DNA of 64,000 nt from Mesorhizobium sp. J8 (GCF_016591715.1 NZ_AP024109.1:434001-498000); one strand, 5' to 3'. Shown: positions 1-8,636, counted from the stretch's first letter. A program made the numbers and translations. The notes: generated by a model from the letters alone, not told the origin.

Positions 1-239
1 GTCGCCGCCACCGCGATCTCCATGGTGATGCGCGCGCCGTAGATCATGCGCGAGATAAGATCGCGGCCGAGATTGTCGGTGCCCAGCCAGTGCGCCGCCG
101 ACATCGGCTCCCAAACGTCACCGACGATCTCGCCATTGCCGTGCGGCGCCACCCAGGGCGCGAAGATGGCGCAGAACGCGAAAGCGCCGGTCAGGATCAG
201 CCCGATCCACGCGGTGACTGGGATTTGTCGTAGCGCCAT
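1..239 (-). CDS. Peptide/nickel-type ABC transporter permease, DppC-like (partial, 3' end off the window)
   Basis: The first 79 residues of an inner-membrane permease are visible. There is a short N-terminal tail, one hydrophobic segment (about residues 10-30), and then the conserved HWLGTDNLGRD stretch typical of DppC/OppC subunits. The rest lies beyond the left edge. The ATG at 239 follows the DppB stop by 51 bp in the same direction, so this is the second permease of the importer encoded by the next two genes. The ATPase genes would be expected further left. The family is secure; the substrate is not known. Confidence 0.85.
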   Translation of the reverse strand, partial: MALRQIPVTAWIGLILTGAFAFCAIFAPWVAPHGNGEIVGDVWEPMSAAHWLGTDNLGRDLISRMIYGARITMEIAVAA

Positions 240-290
240 TCGCCTCAGTTCCCCTTCTCTTGCGTCCGGCCCGTCATTTCGGATGCCCCG

Positions 291-1250
291 TCACTTTGGA
301 TGCCGCAGCCGCGGATTGGCCACGATGGCGGCGATATCGGCGACGATGTTGAGCGTGATGTAGACCGCGGCGAAGATCAGGCCGACCGCCTGCACCACCG
401 GCACGTCGCGTTTGGCGACATGGTCGACCAGATATTGCCCCATGCCGGGATAGACGAAGATCACCTCCACCACGACGACGCCGACGATGAGATAGGCGAG
501 GTTGAGCATGACGACGTTGACGACCGGCGCGATCGCGTTCGGAAACGCGTGCTTGCGGATGATGTCGAAGGGTTTCAGCCCCTTGAGCTCGGCCGTCTCA
601 ATATAGGCCGATTGCATGACGTTGAGGATCGCCGCGCGCGTCATGCGCATCATATGGGCGAGCACGACCAGCGTCAGCGCGGTGGCCGGCAGCACCACGG
701 CCTGCAGCCTTTCGAGAAAAGGCGTTGAGTCGTCCACCGTCGAGATGCTCGGGAAGATCTGCCAGTGCACGGCAAACACGAAGATCAGCACATAGCCGAT
801 GAAGAATTCCGGGAACGATGTCGAGGCCAGCGCCAGGCCGGAGATCAGCTTGTCGACGAAGCCGTTGCGATAGCGCACCGCGATCAGGCCGAGGATGATC
901 GCCAGCGGCACCGCGACGATCGCCGCGCAGGCGGCCAGGAACAGCGTGTTCTTCAGCCGGGTGCTGATCGAGCTCGCAATATCGAGCCCGCTCGACTGCG
1001 CCGTGCCGAAATCGCCATGCAGGATGCCCCAAAGCCAGTGCACGTAGCGTAGCCAGGCCGGGTCGTTGAGCCCGAGCTGCTCGCGCAGGTTGGCCAGCGC
1101 CTCCGGCGTCGCCGACTGGCCGAGGATCGCCTGGGCGACGTCGCCCGGCAGGATCTGCGTGCCGGCGAAGATCAGCACGGAAACGGCCAAAAGAAGAACA
1201 AGGCCCAGCAAGATGCGCTGAGCGACCAATCTCAGGATCGGAGACGACAT
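291..1250 (-). CDS. Peptide/nickel-type ABC transporter permease, DppB-like
   Basis: This 319-residue inner-membrane permease of the DppB/OppB family has the usual family length. The first membrane helix lies near residues 8-30, followed by the conserved LPGD, and further helices lie around 100-125, 140-165, 185-205, 240-270 and 280-305. The cytoplasmic EAA loop that docks on the ATPase is at about 218-240 (ELKGL...HAFPNA). It sits between the substrate-binding protein gene and DppC on one strand, a standard importer arrangement. Linkage to ureide genes hints at a nitrogen-rich substrate, which is inference only. Confidence 0.9.
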   Translation of the reverse strand: MSSPILRLVAQRILLGLVLLLAVSVLIFAGTQILPGDVAQAILGQSATPEALANLREQLGLNDPAWLRYVHWLWGILHGDFGTAQSSGLDIASSISTRLKNTLFLAACAAIVAVPLAIILGLIAVRYRNGFVDKLISGLALASTSFPEFFIGYVLIFVFAVHWQIFPSISTVDDSTPFLERLQAVVLPATALTLVVLAHMMRMTRAAILNVMQSAYIETAELKGLKPFDIIRKHAFPNAIAPVVNVVMLNLAYLIVGVVVVEVIFVYPGMGQYLVDHVAKRDVPVVQAVGLIFAAVYITLNIVADIAAIVANPRLRHPK

Positions 1251-1282
1251 CGGCTACCCGCAATGGTGAAGAAGGGATGACA

Positions 1283-1337
1283 CCCGCCCTTCGGGCGGGC
1301 CATGAAAGCCGGGAAGGGCCGGCTCGCGCCGGCCCTT
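1283..1337 (-). terminator. Two stem-loops between the binding-protein and permease genes
   Basis: Two perfect hairpins fill the gap between the binding-protein stop and the DppB start. One has a 10-bp stem, AAGGGCCGGC (1314-1323) with GCCGGCCCTT (1328-1337) and a 4-nt loop. The other has a 7-bp stem, CCCGCCC (1283-1289) with GGGCGGG (1293-1299). Neither is followed by a clear T-run on the minus strand. Such structures often protect the binding-protein message or partly terminate transcription, so that binding protein exceeds permease. That role is inferred. Confidence 0.6.
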
Positions 1338-1350
1338 CCTTTGTCCTTCG

Positions 1351-2940
1351 TCAAGCCTGCAGCCAGCACTCGATCAGGGCGTGGCCGTTGCTGAGTTCCT
1401 GCGCCGGATTGTCGACCCAGCCTTCGACGCCCTTGCCGGTCGCGTCGACGAACTGGTTGAAGAACGGCACGATCAGGCCGCCTTCGTCGCGCATGATCTC
1501 GCCCATGTCGCGGTAGATCTTCTTGCGCTTGGCTTCGTCGAGCTCGCCGCGTGCCGCAAGCACCATCTTGTCGAAGTCCGGGCGCTTCCAGCGGGTGTCG
1601 TTCCAGTCGGCGGTCGAAAGATAGGCCGTCGAATACATCTGGTCCTGGGTCGGACGGCCGCCCCAATAGGAGAGCGAGAAGGGCTGCTTGTTCCAGACTT
1701 CCGTCCAGTAGCCGTCGCCCGGCTCGCGCTTGATCTCGATCTTGATGCCGGCCTTGGCGCAGCTCTGCTGATAGAGCTGGGCGGCGTCCACGGCGCCCGG
1801 GAACGCGACGTCGGAGGTGCGCAGCAAAATCGAACCGCTATGGCCCGATTTCTTGTAAGCCGCGGCCGCCTTCTCCGGATCGAACTTGCGCTGCTCGAAA
1901 TCGCCTGCGAACAGCGGATAGGCCTTGTTGACGGGCATGTCGTTGCCGACCTCGCCGTAGCCGCGCAGGATCTTGGTCAGCATCTCCTCGCGGTCCATGG
2001 CGAGCTTCAGCGCCATGCGGAGGTCGTTGTTGTCGAAGGGCGCGGTGTCGCAAAACATGTTGAAGGGATAGAAGCCGCGGCCCGAGGCGGCTCGGATGGT
2101 GACGCCGGGCAGCCGCTTGACCAGATCGACGATCTTCGGCTCGACGCGGTTGATCATGTTCACCTGGCCGCCTTGCAGCGCCGCCATGCGCGCCGTCGGG
2201 TCGTTGACGACGACGATCTCGACCTGGTCGGCGTGGCCGTATTTGTCGGCCTGCCAGTAATTGGCGAAGCGCTCGCCGCCATGCTTCACGCCGGGCTGGT
2301 TCACCGTGACCTTGTACGGGCCGGTTCCGATGCCGGCGTCCGGCTTGTCCATGCCGCCATTCGGCTGGATGATCAGGTGATAATCCGCCATCAGGTAAGG
2401 CATGTCGGCGTTCGGGTCCTTCAGCGTGACCACGACATTACCGCCATCGGCCTTGATGGTGTCGATGCTCTTCAGGACGCCGAGCGCGCCCGACTTGGAC
2501 TTTTCGTCGCTGTGGCGCTTCAGCGTCGCCACCACGTCGTCCGGCGTCACTTCCTTGCCATTGTGGAACTGGACGCCCTTGCGGATCTTCATCGTCCAGG
2601 TCTTGGCGTCCTTCGAGCTGCCGATCTCCTCGGCGATGAGATATTCGACGCCGCCGCCCGGCGCGAGCTCGACCAGCGTCTCGCCCCAGCATTTGCCGAA
2701 GGCGAACGGAACCTGACTGAGGAAGGTCGCCGGATCGAGGCTGTTGGTGGATTCACCGCCCTGCAGGCCGGCCTTCAGCGTGCCACCCTTGACCGGGCCG
2801 GCGGCGCGCACGGCGCTGGAGAGCAGCGAGTTGGCGAAAGTGGCGGTGACGCCGAGCGCCGCGGCGCGACCGAGAAAATCGCGACGGCTGAGTTTTCCGG
2901 CCGCGACTCGCCGGCTGAGATAGTCAAGTTCGTTGGACAT
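1351..2940 (-). CDS. ABC transporter periplasmic substrate-binding protein (SBP_bac_5 family)
   Basis: This 529-residue periplasmic receptor belongs to the DppA/OppA type. The N-terminus carries a twin-arginine motif (SRRDFLG, about residues 18-24), then a hydrophobic stretch and a cleavage region ending near VRAAGP, so export by Tat is expected. The body has the family pattern, including WTMKIRKGVQFHNGK near residue 115 and the GTGPYKV region near 205. It is the first gene of the transporter part, 148 bp downstream of the CocE-type hydrolase on the same strand. The ligand cannot be read from sequence; a peptide or ureide-like compound would fit the neighbours. Confidence 0.9.
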   Translation of the reverse strand: MSNELDYLSRRVAAGKLSRRDFLGRAAALGVTATFANSLLSSAVRAAGPVKGGTLKAGLQGGESTNSLDPATFLSQVPFAFGKCWGETLVELAPGGGVEYLIAEEIGSSKDAKTWTMKIRKGVQFHNGKEVTPDDVVATLKRHSDEKSKSGALGVLKSIDTIKADGGNVVVTLKDPNADMPYLMADYHLIIQPNGGMDKPDAGIGTGPYKVTVNQPGVKHGGERFANYWQADKYGHADQVEIVVVNDPTARMAALQGGQVNMINRVEPKIVDLVKRLPGVTIRAASGRGFYPFNMFCDTAPFDNNDLRMALKLAMDREEMLTKILRGYGEVGNDMPVNKAYPLFAGDFEQRKFDPEKAAAAYKKSGHSGSILLRTSDVAFPGAVDAAQLYQQSCAKAGIKIEIKREPGDGYWTEVWNKQPFSLSYWGGRPTQDQMYSTAYLSTADWNDTRWKRPDFDKMVLAARGELDEAKRKKIYRDMGEIMRDEGGLIVPFFNQFVDATGKGVEGWVDNPAQELSNGHALIECWLQA

Positions 2941-3018
2941 TATGGTTCCTCACTCTGGGTATGCGACCTTATGGTCGTTTCTTGCTATTGGAGGAGATAA
3001 TGACCGTAAGGGAAAGCG

Positions 3019-3086
3019 GCAGGCAAGACCGAATGCGACATGCGGTGGCGTAAATCGCACGTCGCATTTGGACCAATCTTGCCTGC
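3019..3086 (-). other. Long imperfect stem-loop between the hydrolase and binding-protein genes
   Basis: A 10-bp perfect arm GCAGGCAAGA (3019-3028) pairs with TCTTGCCTGC (3077-3086). A second inner pairing is GAATGCGAC with GTCGCATTT, which leaves a loop of about 20 nt. It begins just after the CocE-type stop codon and ends about 80 bp before the binding-protein start. No T-run follows on the minus strand, so an RNA-processing or stability role is as likely as termination. Confidence 0.55.
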
Positions 3087-3088
3087 GC

Positions 3089-5074
3089 TCAGACGAGCGC
3101 GCGGGGAATCGCCTGCTCGAAATCGCGTTCGAAGACGAGATTTTCGCCCTCATAGGCTTCGATTCTGGCGCTGACGATGAAGTTTGCGGCGTCGGATCGC
3201 ATCTTGGCAAAGGTTTCGGTCCGCACAGACCATTCGTTGCGCGACAATGTCTGTGTCCAATGCGTGGCTCCGGTGGCCGACAGCGGATCGTCGGGATGGA
3301 TCGCCCATGTCTCGCGCACGATGCTGCCATTGACCAGCCCGTGGTCGAGATCGCGCACCGCGCCGAAATCGTCGGTTATGGAAAGCGTGACCAGGCCGGT
3401 CTTCTCGTCGCGGTCGACATGGCGTTCCGAATTCGCCGGCCGGATCGTCTCGGTCGCCCAGGGCGTCGCGCCTTCCGGCTCGGGAAACGAAACCTCATTG
3501 TCTTTTGCCGGCGGGCGCAGCGGCAGCTTCAGCGTTGCCTGCGCCAGATCGAGCCGCACCGGTTCCGGCGAGGGCCAGATCATCGGCCAGTAGGCGGTGG
3601 AGACGGCGACGCGCAATCTGTGGCCGGCCGGCACCCGGTAGGCGCACTGGTCGAGCACCACGCGCGCCGACACCGTCTCGCCCGGAACAAGCGCTTGCGG
3701 GAACTCATGCGAGTTGCGGTGCGTGAGATTGAGCACGCCGTAGGAGATCAGCTCCGACGCGCCGTCGGGATGCACGTCGCAAAGCCGCACCGCGATGTTG
3801 GCCTGGAGCCGGTCGGAGGCAAGCCGGACCTCGAGTTCCGGCGCCCCGACGATGTCGATCGCCTCGCCGAGTTCCGGCTGGTCGAAGCACACCGACAGCG
3901 CGTCGTCGGGGCGCTGGTCGCCCGGCAGTTCCGGCCCGAAGGTGAAGGGAAAATACTCGCCGCCGGCAAGTCCGCAGGTCTGGGGCGATGCGACGATGGA
4001 GGGTTTCGCGTCCGCTGCAATGAGCTCGATCGCCTCGACCTTGATGTTCGAGGACGGCCATTCCTGTTCCGCCACCCAGCGGCCCGGCCGCTCGGGATGC
4101 CAGCGCGCCGGCCGCACGCTGTCCATCACATAGGCGCGGTAGGCCGGATCGTTCTCGACGCCGGTCGCAGCACCCTTCAGCCAGCGGTCCCACCAGCGCA
4201 GCGCCTCCTGCAGGAAGCCGATGGCCGGATTGGGTCCGGCGTAGTGCGGGTATTTGTGAATCCAGGGGCCGACGATGCCCTTGACCGGCGACTGGATGCC
4301 GGTGACGAGATTGGAGATCGTGTTACGGTAGCCGTCATGCCAGCCGCCGATCGACAGCACCGCCGCCTTGACTGCGGAAAAGTCCTCGCAGATCGAGCCG
4401 CGCTTCCAATAAGCGTCGCGATGCTGGTGGCTGAGCCAGAGCGGCAGGAGGAAAGGCTGGTTTTCCAGCCGGTTCAGCCACAAATCCCGCCAGCGATTGC
4501 CGCCGGCGATCACGGGATCCGGCGGCCGCGACGAATAGGACAGCATCGTCGAGGCCCAGCCGAAATTTTCCAAGAGCAGGCAGCCGCCCTTGTAATGGAT
4601 GTCGTCGGCATAGCGATCGACGGTCGAGCAGAGGCTGATCACCGCCTTCAGCGCCGGCGGCTGCTTCGCCGCCACCTGCAGGCAGTTGAAGCCGCCCCAG
4701 GAAATGCCCATCATGCCGACATTGCCGTTGCACCAGGGCTGAGCCGCCGCCCAGGCGATGACGTCGCAGGCGTCCTGCAATTCCTGCTCGGAATATTCGT
4801 CGTCCATCAGCCCTTCGGAATCGCCATTGCCGCGCATGTCGACACGGATCGAGGCATAGCCCTGCCCGGCGAAATAGGGATGGGTGAGCTGATCGCGGAA
4901 AATGGTGCCGTCGCGCTTGCGGTAGGGCAGATGCTCGAGGATCGCAGGCACCGGATTGTCGGCCGCGTCCTCGGGCATCCAGATACGCGCCGACAGCCGG
5001 CAGCCATCCGGCATGACAATGCCCATGTCGGGAAATTCGACGACCTTGCGAGGGAATTCTGTGACGATTTTCAT
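3089..5074 (-). CDS. CocE/NonD family alpha/beta hydrolase (X-Pro dipeptidyl-peptidase type)
   Basis: This 661-residue serine hydrolase of the CocE / S15 peptidase group probably cleaves an amide or ester. The N-terminal alpha/beta-hydrolase part holds RVDMRGNGDSEG near residues 77-88 and the nucleophile elbow GISWGG with Ser near 125. The C-terminal half is the beta-sandwich typical of CocE and PepX. The start at 5074 is preferred over an upstream ATG because a GGAG lies 10 nt before it. It sits between the CDA-fold deaminase and a peptide-type ABC transporter. Hydrolysis of an imported amide is a reasonable guess; the real substrate is unknown. Confidence 0.85.
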   Translation of the reverse strand: MKIVTEFPRKVVEFPDMGIVMPDGCRLSARIWMPEDAADNPVPAILEHLPYRKRDGTIFRDQLTHPYFAGQGYASIRVDMRGNGDSEGLMDDEYSEQELQDACDVIAWAAAQPWCNGNVGMMGISWGGFNCLQVAAKQPPALKAVISLCSTVDRYADDIHYKGGCLLLENFGWASTMLSYSSRPPDPVIAGGNRWRDLWLNRLENQPFLLPLWLSHQHRDAYWKRGSICEDFSAVKAAVLSIGGWHDGYRNTISNLVTGIQSPVKGIVGPWIHKYPHYAGPNPAIGFLQEALRWWDRWLKGAATGVENDPAYRAYVMDSVRPARWHPERPGRWVAEQEWPSSNIKVEAIELIAADAKPSIVASPQTCGLAGGEYFPFTFGPELPGDQRPDDALSVCFDQPELGEAIDIVGAPELEVRLASDRLQANIAVRLCDVHPDGASELISYGVLNLTHRNSHEFPQALVPGETVSARVVLDQCAYRVPAGHRLRVAVSTAYWPMIWPSPEPVRLDLAQATLKLPLRPPAKDNEVSFPEPEGATPWATETIRPANSERHVDRDEKTGLVTLSITDDFGAVRDLDHGLVNGSIVRETWAIHPDDPLSATGATHWTQTLSRNEWSVRTETFAKMRSDAANFIVSARIEAYEGENLVFERDFEQAIPRALV

Positions 5075-5160
5075 GGGGCGCGCTCCAAAGCGTCGCCACA
5101 TGATGCGGCGACCAACAGCGCGTCATGGGCCAGCCGACGAAATCGGCTGGTCAATCTACG

Positions 5161-5754
5161 TCAGTTCAGCGGGATGTCGTTTTCCGCCTTGCCGGCTTGA
5201 TAGGCATTCGAAAGCTCTTCGTACCGCGCCGCGATTTTCCCGATCCTCGCCTCTAGCCGCTCACGTTCGCCCCCGGGCAGCGCCCGCACCAGCCGGCGGA
5301 TCGAGAAACTTTTCCAATAGGCGTTCTCGGCGTTGTAGCCGCCGGGGTCGAGTGTGAAGACCTCTTTCAGGATCTTGAGGTCGTGCGGGATGGCAAAGCT
5401 GTCGCGCGAATCTTCGTGGCTGAACAGATAGTAGAAATTGTCGAAGCCGGTCCAAGTGATCGCCGACAGGCAGAGCGAGCAGGGCTCGTGCGTGGCGATG
5501 AACAGCGCGTCCTTGGTGTCGACGCGCTCGGCTTTCGGCATCTCGTAGAAGCGCTTCAGGCAATGCACCTCGCCATGCCAGAGCGGGTTTTCCATCTCGT
5601 TGTTGGTTTCGGCCAGCACCAGGGAGCGATCGTCTTTCCGCAGAATGGCGGCGCCGAACAGCTTGTTGCCATGCGCGACGCCTTGCGCCGTCTTCGGCAC
5701 GATGTCGTACTCGATCACGTCGAGCAGGCGGTCGATCAGCGAAACGTCGGTCAT
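5161..5754 (-). CDS. Nucleoside/nucleobase deaminase of the cytidine-deaminase fold
   Basis: This 197-residue zinc-dependent deaminase shows the family zinc site, HGE at about 60-62 (ligand and catalytic Glu) and PCSLC at 91-95. The C-terminal third is longer than in small CDA enzymes and helical, ending in IPLN. It begins 11 bp after the allA stop, so it is almost certainly co-transcribed with ureide genes. A separate amidohydrolase-type guanine deaminase lies at 20136-21449, so this one may act on another purine, pyrimidine or ureide. No substrate can be named. Members are commonly annotated only as nucleoside deaminase. Confidence 0.8.
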   Translation of the reverse strand: MTDVSLIDRLLDVIEYDIVPKTAQGVAHGNKLFGAAILRKDDRSLVLAETNNEMENPLWHGEVHCLKRFYEMPKAERVDTKDALFIATHEPCSLCLSAITWTGFDNFYYLFSHEDSRDSFAIPHDLKILKEVFTLDPGGYNAENAYWKSFSIRRLVRALPGGERERLEARIGKIAARYEELSNAYQAGKAENDIPLN

Positions 5755-5765
5755 GGGAAAGGCTT

Positions 5766-6257
5766 TCAGGGAAGATGGATTTCGTAAGGGTGCGAGAAAT
5801 AAAATTCTTCGAGATTGGAGCCGTCGCCGCCGCGGTCGACGATAATAAAATCCTGTTCCTCGCCGATCGGCGTCAGCACGCCGTGCCAGAGGTTGCGCCG
5901 GTAGTTGATGCCTTGTCCGGGGCCGGCGAGAAAGGCATGCGGCTCGCCCGGCCCGTCCTTGGTGTCATGGCAGACGACGACCAGGAACGGCCGCGGCGAC
6001 AGCGGGATGAAGGCCTGGCTGCCGAGCGGATGGCGCTCGACCATGCCGAGCTTCAAAGGCATCTCGTAGGGCGTCCCGCGCACCATCGAGATCAGCACCT
6101 TGGCATTCGGCCCGGTGGCCTCGGCGGTGGCGAGGTCGTGGTAGCGCATCGCCTTGCCGCCATTGATCGGGTAGCGGTTGTCGCCGCTCATGTCGATGAC
6201 GTCGCCGAACGGCGCGAAGTTCTCGCGGGTCAGCGGTCGGGCGACGATGCGGCTCAC
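5766..6257 (-). CDS. allA: Ureidoglycolate lyase
   Basis: This 163-residue cytoplasmic enzyme splits (S)-ureidoglycolate into glyoxylate and urea, the last step of ureide breakdown. The sequence begins SRIVARPLTRENFAPFGDVI and carries the family core, including the GPGEPHAF region and LWHGVL near 120. The GTG start at 6257 overlaps the TGA of allE (GTGA, 4 bp), indicating translational coupling, and gives the usual family length. A longer upstream frame is rejected because it overlaps the allE coding region. The deaminase gene follows after 11 bp. Confidence 0.93.
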   Translation of the reverse strand: MSRIVARPLTRENFAPFGDVIDMSGDNRYPINGGKAMRYHDLATAEATGPNAKVLISMVRGTPYEMPLKLGMVERHPLGSQAFIPLSPRPFLVVVCHDTKDGPGEPHAFLAGPGQGINYRRNLWHGVLTPIGEEQDFIIVDRGGDGSNLEEFYFSHPYEIHLP

Positions 6258-7129
6258 CGCGCCTTGCCCCCGAGATAGCCGCCCCCAAGATAACCGCCAA
6301 GCCTGGCGTGGCGGTTGACGTCCTTGTAGAGCAGATAGCGGAAATTGCCGGGGCCGCCGGCATAGCAGGCCTGCGGGCAGAAGGCGCGCAGCCACATGAA
6401 GTCGCCGGCCTCGACCTCGACCCAGTCCTGGTTGAGGCGGTAGACGGCCTTGCCTTCCAGCACATAGAGCCCATGCTCCATGACATGGGTCTCGGCGAAG
6501 GGTATGACAGCGCCCGGCTTCAGCGTCACGATGGTGACGTGCATATCATGGCGCATGTCGGCCGGATCGACGAAGCGGGTCGTTGCCCAGCGGCCTTCCG
6601 TGCCCGGCATCGGGCTCGGCGCCACCTCCTGGTCGCTCGAGAAGAAGGCTTCCGGCACGTCGAGGCCATCGACCGCTTCATAGGCCTTGCGGATCCAATG
6701 GAAGCGGGCAGCGGCGCCGCTATCGTTGCGCACCGTCCAGCCACTCCCCGGCGGCAGGAAGGCAAAGCCGCCGGGGGCAAGCACATGCTTTTTGCCGGCT
6801 AGCGAAACAGTAAGCTCGCCCTCGACGACGAACAGCACGCCCTCGGCGCCGGAATCGAGTTCGGGCCGGTCGCTGCCGCCGCCGGGCAGGACCTCGACGA
6901 TATATTGCGAGAACGTCTCGGCGAAGCCCGAGAGCGGCCTGGCGATGATCCAGGCCCTCGTCTTGTCCCAAAAGGGCAGCGGGCTGGTGACGATGTCCTG
7001 CATCACGCCCTTGGGGATGACGGCATAGGCCTCGGTGAAGACGGCCCTGCCGGTCAAGAGCTCGTTCTGGCCGGGATGGCCGCCCTGCGGCGCGTAATAG
7101 GTTCGCTCGGCGGTCTTGATCATATCCAT
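6254..7129 (-). CDS. allE: (S)-ureidoglycine aminohydrolase (bicupin)
   Basis: This 291-residue bicupin converts (S)-ureidoglycine to (S)-ureidoglycolate plus ammonia. It begins TAERTYYAPQGGHPGQNELL, a strong family signature. Two cupin barrels are visible, one around residues 70-135 (GVLFVVEGELTV) and one around 200-265 (MEHGLYVLEGKAVY, then DFMWLRAFCPQACYAGG). The ATG at 7129 has AGGA and GAGGG upstream; a second in-frame ATG lies 6 nt later. The gene follows the PuuE-UraD fusion by 82 bp, a gap that holds a dispersed palindrome, and overlaps allA. Confidence 0.93.
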   Translation of the reverse strand: MDMIKTAERTYYAPQGGHPGQNELLTGRAVFTEAYAVIPKGVMQDIVTSPLPFWDKTRAWIIARPLSGFAETFSQYIVEVLPGGGSDRPELDSGAEGVLFVVEGELTVSLAGKKHVLAPGGFAFLPPGSGWTVRNDSGAAARFHWIRKAYEAVDGLDVPEAFFSSDQEVAPSPMPGTEGRWATTRFVDPADMRHDMHVTIVTLKPGAVIPFAETHVMEHGLYVLEGKAVYRLNQDWVEVEAGDFMWLRAFCPQACYAGGPGNFRYLLYKDVNRHARLGGYLGGGYLGGKAR

Positions 7130-7147
7130 GGGGTCCTGACCCTCAGA

Positions 7148-7190
7148 GCAATTCCAGGAAAGTGTGAAGCGGTCTTCCGTCGGGAATTGC
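7148..7190. repeat. Dispersed palindromic element, full copy
   Basis: A 43-bp element bounded by GCAATTCC and GGAATTGC, with AGGAAA...GTGTGAA...CGG inside. It lies in the 82-bp gap between the puuE-uraD and allE genes. A near-identical full copy is at 53628-53669, and a half copy starts at 36920. It is probably a small intergenic repeat family of this genome. Confidence 0.7.
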
Positions 7191-7211
7191 GTCAACAAAA
7201 ACAACAAACGT

Positions 7212-8636
7212 TCAGAGCGGGAGCATGTCTTTCAGTCGAAGCAGCGCGATGCGTTCGACCTGTTTGCAGGCGGTTTCGAACTCGGTGCCGCGGCTGTTGC
7301 CGATCCGCGCCTCGAACTCCGCCAGGATTTCGTCCTTGGTCTTGCCCTTGACCGCGATGATGAAGGGGAAGCCGAAGGTGGTGACATAGGCGGCGTTGAG
7401 TTTCGAGAACAGCTCGCGCTCCTTGTCGGTCAGCGCGTCGAGTCCGGCGGAGGCCTGTTCTTTGGCCGATTCCGGGGTCAGCCGCTTGGCCGCCGCAAGC
7501 TTGCCGGCAAGGTCCGGGTGAGCGTTGAGCACGGAAAGCCGCTCGGCTTCGCTCGCTGCGCGGAAGACGCGGCAGAGCGCGTTGTGCAGGCCGCCGGCAC
7601 TGTCATGCGCCGGGCCGAGCTCCAGCTCGTAGGCGCGCTCGGCGATCCAGGGCGAATGCTCGAACACGCCGCCGAAGGTGTGCACGAATTCCTCGAACTC
7701 CATCCGTGATGGGCGCAGCGCCGGCGCCTCGTAGGGATGCGTTTCGCGCCAGTGCCTGGCGATATCGATGCGCCGCGTCAGCCACACTTTGTCATGCGAC
7801 TTCACATAGTCGACGAAGCGCTTCAATGCCGCCACCCGTCCGGGGCGGCCGACCAGCCGGCAGTGCAGGCCGATATTCATCATGCGCGGCCGCCCTGCCT
7901 TGCCCTCGGCATAGAGCGTATCGAAGCTGTCCTTCAGATAGGCGAAGAACTGGTCGCCGGAGTTGAAGCCCTGCGGCGTCGCGAAACGCATGTCGTTGGC
8001 GTCGAGCGTGTAGGGGATGATGAGCTGCGGCTTCTCCAGCCCGTCGCGGTCGAACCAGTAGGGCAGCTCGTCGTCATAGGTGTCGGAGACGTAGTCGAAG
8101 CCGCCCTCCTCGGCGACGAGACGCACCGTGTTCACCGAGGTGCGCCCGGTGTACCAGCCCGTCGGCCGTGCGCCGGTCACTTCGTAGTGCAGCCGGATGG
8201 CCTCATCGAGGTCGCGCTTTTCATCCTCGGCGGCATGGTCGCGGTAATCGATCCATTTCAGCCCGTGCGAGGCGATCTCCCAGCCGGCCTCCTGCATCGC
8301 TGTGACCTGATCTGGCGAGCGGGCGAGCGCGGTGGCGACGCCGTAGCAGGTCACCGGCACCTGCGCTTCGGTGAAAAGCCGGTAGAGCCGCCAGAAGCCG
8401 GCTCGAGCGCCGTATTCGTAGATGGATTCCATGTTCCAGTGACGCTGGCCGACCCAGGGCGCCGCGCCGACGATCTCCGACAGGAAGGCCTCCGAAGCCT
8501 TGTCGCCGTGCAGCACGCAGTTCTCGCCGCCTTCCTCGTAGTTGACGACGAATTGCACCGCGACATGCGCGCCGCCGGGCCATTTCGGGTCCGGCGGATT
8601 GGCCCCGTAACCGCGCATGTCCCGATCGTAACGCAT
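7212..8636 (-). CDS. Bifunctional allantoinase (PuuE-type) and OHCU decarboxylase fusion
   Basis: This 474-residue protein has two domains. Residues about 1-305 are a polysaccharide-deacetylase-fold allantoinase of the PuuE type, beginning YDRDMRGYGANPPDPKWPGG, with VNYEEGGE near 31 and the IGLHCRLVGRPGR region. Residues about 310-474 are 2-oxo-4-hydroxy-4-carboxy-5-ureidoimidazoline (OHCU) decarboxylase, with FGGVFEHSPW, LNAHPDLAGKLA and FGFPFIIAV. The decarboxylase makes (S)-allantoin and the allantoinase opens it to allantoate, so two consecutive steps are joined, though in reversed domain order. The ATG at 8636 has AGGAG 6 nt upstream; the open frame extends further but lacks support. It heads the minus-strand ureide genes, divergent from uraH. 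Confidence 0.93.
   Translation of the reverse strand: MRYDRDMRGYGANPPDPKWPGGAHVAVQFVVNYEEGGENCVLHGDKASEAFLSEIVGAAPWVGQRHWNMESIYEYGARAGFWRLYRLFTEAQVPVTCYGVATALARSPDQVTAMQEAGWEIASHGLKWIDYRDHAAEDEKRDLDEAIRLHYEVTGARPTGWYTGRTSVNTVRLVAEEGGFDYVSDTYDDELPYWFDRDGLEKPQLIIPYTLDANDMRFATPQGFNSGDQFFAYLKDSFDTLYAEGKAGRPRMMNIGLHCRLVGRPGRVAALKRFVDYVKSHDKVWLTRRIDIARHWRETHPYEAPALRPSRMEFEEFVHTFGGVFEHSPWIAERAYELELGPAHDSAGGLHNALCRVFRAASEAERLSVLNAHPDLAGKLAAAKRLTPESAKEQASAGLDALTDKERELFSKLNAAYVTTFGFPFIIAVKGKTKDEILAEFEARIGNSRGTEFETACKQVERIALLRLKDMLPL

Noticed and set aside
2933..5200. Open frame of 755 codons on the plus strand opposite the CocE-type and neighbouring genes
   Set aside because: It is antisense to a gene with clear catalytic motifs, has Arg/His-rich composition typical of GC-rich shadow frames, and has no family signature.
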